Shown here: positions 61,065-64,000 of the stretch, in pieces | Position numbering within the stretch: the first letter of the stretch is position 1 | Layout of the letters: each line of letters opens with the position of its first letter | Origin: Thiobacillus denitrificans | Lineage (GTDB): Bacteria; Pseudomonadota; Gammaproteobacteria; Burkholderiales; Thiobacillaceae | Reading direction: 5' to 3' | Assembly (NCBI GenBank): GCA_002343685.1 | Contig: DDRS01000021.1 | Coordinates: 62,001-126,000, forward strand | Length of the DNA stretch: 64,000 nt | Notes under the pieces: generated by a model | What the model saw: only the letters and a program-made list of their open reading frames with translations | The model's database searches: none | What the model was told of the DNA's origin: nothing | Made by a program: the position numbers and the translations under genes

Positions 61065-62225
61065 TCAGGCCGCGACGCGGAACGCCGCCATTGAACTGCT
61101 GAGCTGTCCCGACTGCGCCTTCAACGACTGTGCCGCCGCGCTGAGCTGAACGACCAGCGAGGCGTTTTGCTGCGTCATCGTATCGAGCTGCGAAATGGCC
61201 TGGTTCATCTGGCCGATGTCATTGTTCTGCGATTGCCCGGCATCGGCGATGCTGACGATCAGTTCCGCCATGCGCTCCACGCTCTCGAAAATCTCCTGCA
61301 TCGTGCGCTTGGCGTCGTGTACCAGCTTCGATCCGGCTTCGACCCGTGCGGTCGAGGCGTCGATCAGCGCCTTGATCTCGCGCGCCGCGCTTGAACTGCT
61401 TTGGGCCAGCGCGCGCACCTCGGATGCGACCACGGCGAAGCCGCGCCCGCTGTCGCCCGCACGAGCCGCCTCGACCGCCGCATTCAACGCAAGAATATTC
61501 GTCTGGAAGGCGATGCTGTCGATCACTCCGACAATCTCTCCGATGCGGGCGGCCCCGTCATGAATCTCGGTCATTTGCACCACCACGTCCTGCATCGTCT
61601 GCGAGCCGAGCAAGGCCACCTTGCTCGACTGCGCGACCACATCGCGGGCCTCCTGCGTGCTTTGCGAGTTGCTGCGCACCATCCCGGCGAGCAGCTGCAT
61701 CGAGCTCGAGGTCTGCTGCAGTGCGCTCGCCTGGCTCTCGGTACGGGAAGACAGATCGGTATTCCCGCTGGCGATCTCCTCGGACGCGCTGTTGACGTTC
61801 TCCACGGTCTGGCGCACCTCGAGCACCATGGCGCGCAACTTTTTCCGCATCGAATTGAGCTCGCTCCGCAGCCAGGAAATCTCATCCTTGCCGGGGGAGC
61901 TGATCGCGGTCTCGAGGTCACCGCCCGCAACCTGTGCCACGCATTGCACCGTGGATTCCACCGAATCCTTGATGCTTCTGCGAATCGCCCAGCCTGCCAG
62001 CAGTGCAAATCCGACGCCCGCCAGGGTAATCAAGCCGATCACCCATTCCGCTTCCGATCCGGGGACGGTTCCCGCCGCACCGCCCATGGCTGCATGCTGC
62101 AGTGCAGCAGCCCTGTTTTGCAGCGACCAGATCGCGCTTGCCCCCAACACGCCGACCACCGTGGCCATAACCCAGAATCCGATCATGACCCGGCGCACCA
62201 AACTGACCTCACGAATCCATTCCAC
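61065..62225 (-). CDS. Methyl-accepting chemotaxis protein with minimal sensor region
   Basis: 386 aa. Two membrane helices (about 13-35 and 62-82) enclose only about 25 periplasmic residues. HAMP follows (about 83-135), then the signalling domain with the hairpin tip IDSIAFQTNILALNAAVEAARAG (in part; about 240-265). Belongs to the short-sensor type close to enteric Tsr/Tar signalling domains. No CheR-binding pentapeptide at the C-terminus (ends MAAFRVAA). It may sense through membrane or HAMP, or through an unknown partner. Followed by a strong terminator. Confidence 0.93.
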   Translation of the reverse strand: MEWIREVSLVRRVMIGFWVMATVVGVLGASAIWSLQNRAAALQHAAMGGAAGTVPGSEAEWVIGLITLAGVGFALLAGWAIRRSIKDSVESTVQCVAQVAGGDLETAISSPGKDEISWLRSELNSMRKKLRAMVLEVRQTVENVNSASEEIASGNTDLSSRTESQASALQQTSSSMQLLAGMVRSNSQSTQEARDVVAQSSKVALLGSQTMQDVVVQMTEIHDGAARIGEIVGVIDSIAFQTNILALNAAVEAARAGDSGRGFAVVASEVRALAQSSSSAAREIKALIDASTARVEAGSKLVHDAKRTMQEIFESVERMAELIVSIADAGQSQNNDIGQMNQAISQLDTMTQQNASLVVQLSAAAQSLKAQSGQLSSSMAAFRVAA

Positions 62226-62755
62226 AGCAGCACCCCTGTTTTTCCATCAAGTTGAGCGGCTGGCAGGCCGTGGATGCTTGCCAGCACTTGACAGCGTTAT
62301 CGGTGGTGCACGAACCGGCTGAAGCGTACTAAGCAAACACCCTAATCACCCACGTGATACTCCGCGTCGGCCGGATGCTGCGGCGCATCTGCGTATATCG
62401 AACCTTCTCACGGACAGCCTCCCTCGACAGTCCACCGTGGTGCATGCACGCCTGCGGCCGCACCAATTCAGGCCATGGACCGCCGTCATCCACCACCACC
62501 ACGGTGCATGCGCCCTGCGCCTGCCACGCCAATACACGGCGGCGGCACCCATCTCGCATGCCGGATTCCGATGGCACATCTATTGCTTTCTGATGTTCAA
62601 CGGGAATAGCGGCGCTTGTCGTCTGCATCGCCCGCAGGAGGCCAGGGTGTTCCGATCCCGTCGACAGGCGAGGGCCACGGCGGGACAAAAACCCGGAAGT
62701 ACGCGTCCCCTGTGCTCCCGGGACCTGCAAACCCGATATTTCCACGGAGTACACC
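62226..62755. other. Long intergenic stretch, no certain gene
   Basis: 530 bp between the divergent chemoreceptor and diguanylate cyclase genes, beyond which a leader ORF begins. It must hold both promoters. The minus strand has a CCGATAA element (62297-62303) with no matching sigma-28 -35 box. Two imperfect copies of a GGTGCATGC motif occur near 62440 and 62503. Open frames on both strands here look like high-GC artefacts. No riboswitch motif recognised. Confidence 0.5.
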
Positions 62756-62869
62756 ATGCGCCAGAACCGCCTGCCGAAGCGATTGCTCGCCACCGCCACT
62801 GACGCCCTGCCGGCGGATGGCCATACTTTCTGGCGCCCGCTGCGACGCTTCCCCGCATTCCATGAATAG
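62756..62869 (+). CDS. Possible 37-codon leader ORF before the diguanylate cyclase
   Basis: Starts MRQNRLPKRLL and ends RRFPAFHE; very basic. It has a good ribosome site (GGAG seven bases before the ATG at 62756), while the downstream cyclase ATG at 62862 has none and lies inside this ORF's last codons (8-bp overlap). That arrangement suggests translational coupling. No homology recognised. Confidence 0.4.
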   Translation: MRQNRLPKRLLATATDALPADGHTFWRPLRRFPAFHE

Positions 62870-64000
62870 GTTCGAAAACCTGCAGCCTATCGAGTCGGAC
62901 ATGACGGACCCTGCGGCGCCGCTCGACGTCACGCGCCTGCTCACCACCATCACCGACAATCTGGTCGGGATGATCTACCGCTGCCGCATCGATGCCATCT
63001 GGACGATGGAATACGTCAGCGAAGGCTGCCACAAGCTCACCGGCTATCGCCCCGACGAACTGGTGTTCAACAACCGCGTGTCCTATGACCAGATGACCCT
63101 GCCCGAGGATCGCGAGCACGTCAGCCGCACGATCCGCGCCGCCCTTGCGGCCAACGAGGCCTTCGATGTGGAATACCGCATCCGCCGTGCCGACGGAAAG
63201 GTGCGCTGGGTCCTGGAGCGCGGTGTCGGGCTGTACGACCAATATGGCCACCTGGCCTGGATCGAGGGATTCATCCAGGACATTTCCGAGCGCATGGCCG
63301 CCAACGAGGCGCTGCACGAAGCGGTGCGGCGCTATCGCAGCATTTTCGAGCACGCCACCGAGGGGATCTTCCAAACCACGCCGGAAGGCCGCTACCTCAA
63401 TGCCAATCCGGCGCTTGCGCACATCTATGGCCACGCCTCGCCGGACGAACTGGTTGCGCATCTGCACGACATCCAGCGTCAGCTCTATGTGCTGCCGGAA
63501 CGGCGCGCCGAATTCGTGCGGTTGATGCAGGCGCATGGCGTGGTGCGCAATTTCGAATCGCAGGTCTACCGACGCGACGGCCACATCATCTGGATTTCCG
63601 AGAATGCGCGCGCGGTGCGCGATGCCGACGGCAGCGTGCAGTTCTTCGAAGGCACCGTGGTCGACATCACCGAGCGCAAGCAGCACGAAGCCGTGCTCGA
63701 GCACCAGGCCAGCCACGACAGCCTGACCGGCCTGCCCAACCGCTCGCTGCTGCGCGACCGCATCGAACAAGCCATCGTCAAGGCGCAGCGCGACAATCAT
63801 CTGGTGGCGGTGGTGTTCGTCGATCTCGATCACTTCAAGCTGATCAACGACAGTCTCGGCCACCATGTCGGCGACCGCCTGCTGCTGGAAGTCGCCGACC
63901 GCCTCATCGCCTGCGTCCGCAGCCACGACAGCGTGGCGCGCCAGGGCGGCGACGAGTTCGTCCTGGTCCTCACCGAGCTGCACGAGGAAAATGAAATCCT
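62862..64000 (+). CDS. PAS-PAS-GGDEF diguanylate cyclase (cut by window edge)
   Basis: At least 379 aa, continuing past the right edge. PAS 1 (about 25-145, GMIYRCRIDAIWTMEYVSEG ... IEGFIQDISER), PAS 2 (about 150-270, YRSIFEHATEGIFQTTPEGR ... FEGTVVDITERK), then GGDEF from about 280 (ASHDSLTGLPNRSLL). The active site RQGGDEFVLV is intact and an inhibitory RxxD site (RSHD) lies five residues before it. Makes cyclic di-GMP, which commonly promotes EPS production; an EAL domain may follow outside the window. Confidence 0.93.
   Translation, partial: MNRFENLQPIESDMTDPAAPLDVTRLLTTITDNLVGMIYRCRIDAIWTMEYVSEGCHKLTGYRPDELVFNNRVSYDQMTLPEDREHVSRTIRAALAANEAFDVEYRIRRADGKVRWVLERGVGLYDQYGHLAWIEGFIQDISERMAANEALHEAVRRYRSIFEHATEGIFQTTPEGRYLNANPALAHIYGHASPDELVAHLHDIQRQLYVLPERRAEFVRLMQAHGVVRNFESQVYRRDGHIIWISENARAVRDADGSVQFFEGTVVDITERKQHEAVLEHQASHDSLTGLPNRSLLRDRIEQAIVKAQRDNHLVAVVFVDLDHFKLINDSLGHHVGDRLLLEVADRLIACVRSHDSVARQGGDEFVLVLTELHEENEI

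Noticed and set aside
62297..62303. CCGATAA element before the chemoreceptor, a possible sigma-28 -10 box
   Set aside because: No TAAA-type -35 element at the right distance; a half-match is not enough.
62329..62799. 156-codon minus-strand frame in the long intergenic stretch
   Set aside because: No ribosome site, no known motif, composition like other GC-driven frames; would overlap the leader of the cyclase.
62630..62861. Possible c-di-GMP riboswitch before the diguanylate cyclase
   Set aside because: Checked for the GEMM core and tetraloop pattern and did not find it.
1..64000. Search for tRNA, rRNA, CRISPR arrays, insertion sequences and att sites
   Set aside because: None seen by eye; short tRNA genes could still be missed without a covariance-model search.

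Overview
High-GC window from a betaproteobacterium. The gene families and their order (exosortase A exopolysaccharide locus; dacA-dat-ybeD-lipB-lipA; mreBCD-mrdA-rodA-rlpA; gatCAB; a MetA-family acyltransferase beside a P-loop ATPase) suggest the Thiobacillus / Nitrosomonadales side of the class. That assignment is inference from gene content; there is no rRNA in the window. I see no tRNA, CRISPR array, insertion sequence or prophage.

Region 1 (1-31774, almost all on the minus strand) is a large exosortase A (XrtA/EpsH) exopolysaccharide locus, read from about 31.8 kb leftwards. Its first genes are the core: outer-membrane export lipoprotein, Wzz-like chain-length protein, tyrosine autokinase, outer-membrane beta-barrel-like protein, ExeA-like ATPase, UDP-GlcNAc 2-epimerase, polysaccharide deacetylase, FemAB-like protein, three XrtA-type glycosyltransferases, exosortase A fused to EpsI, and an asparagine-synthase-type amidotransferase. 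Most neighbours overlap by 4 bp (ATGA/GTGA). Further left lies a decorating module: another GT4, two different PAPS-type sulfotransferases, a PaaK/CapK-like AMP ligase, a 50-codon ORF coupled on both sides, an O-antigen-ligase-like protein, an MBOAT/SGNH O-acylation pair, a deacetylase-like protein, four further glycosyltransferases and a secreted protein cut by the left edge. One plus-strand gene (6607-8433) is a second asparagine-synthase homologue that has lost the catalytic cysteine. The product is plausibly a sulfated, acylated and amidated polysaccharide. The initiating glycosyl-1-phosphate transferase and the flippase are not in the window.

Region 2 (31994-36005, plus strand): MazG-like pyrophosphohydrolase, thioredoxin-like [2Fe-2S] ferredoxin, alpha/beta hydrolase, a NodI/NodJ-type ABC exporter, and a Pro/Gly-rich protein ending in a PEP-CTERM sorting signal, i.e. 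a likely substrate of the exosortase in region 1.

Region 3 (36020-47686, minus strand): lipA, a Rieske ferredoxin, a TrpD-like protein without the PRPP motif, lipB, ybeD, dat, a D,D-carboxypeptidase homologue altered in all three catalytic motifs, then rlpA, rodA, mrdA, mreD, mreC and mreB (cell-shape and wall elongation). Three perfect palindromes (35120-35145, 37019-37036, 38495-38514) sit in upstream regions here and in region 2.

Region 4 (47788-64000): gatCAB with a strong bidirectional terminator, a DUF4124 protein, pyrE, exonuclease III, an AmpG-like permease, a TauE/SafE-like membrane protein, a DUF4426 protein, an Mla/Pqi-type lipid transport operon (STAS-permease, ATPase, MCE protein, lipoprotein), the homoserine acyltransferase with its ATPase neighbour, a chemoreceptor with almost no periplasmic sensor, and a PAS-PAS-GGDEF diguanylate cyclase cut by the right edge.
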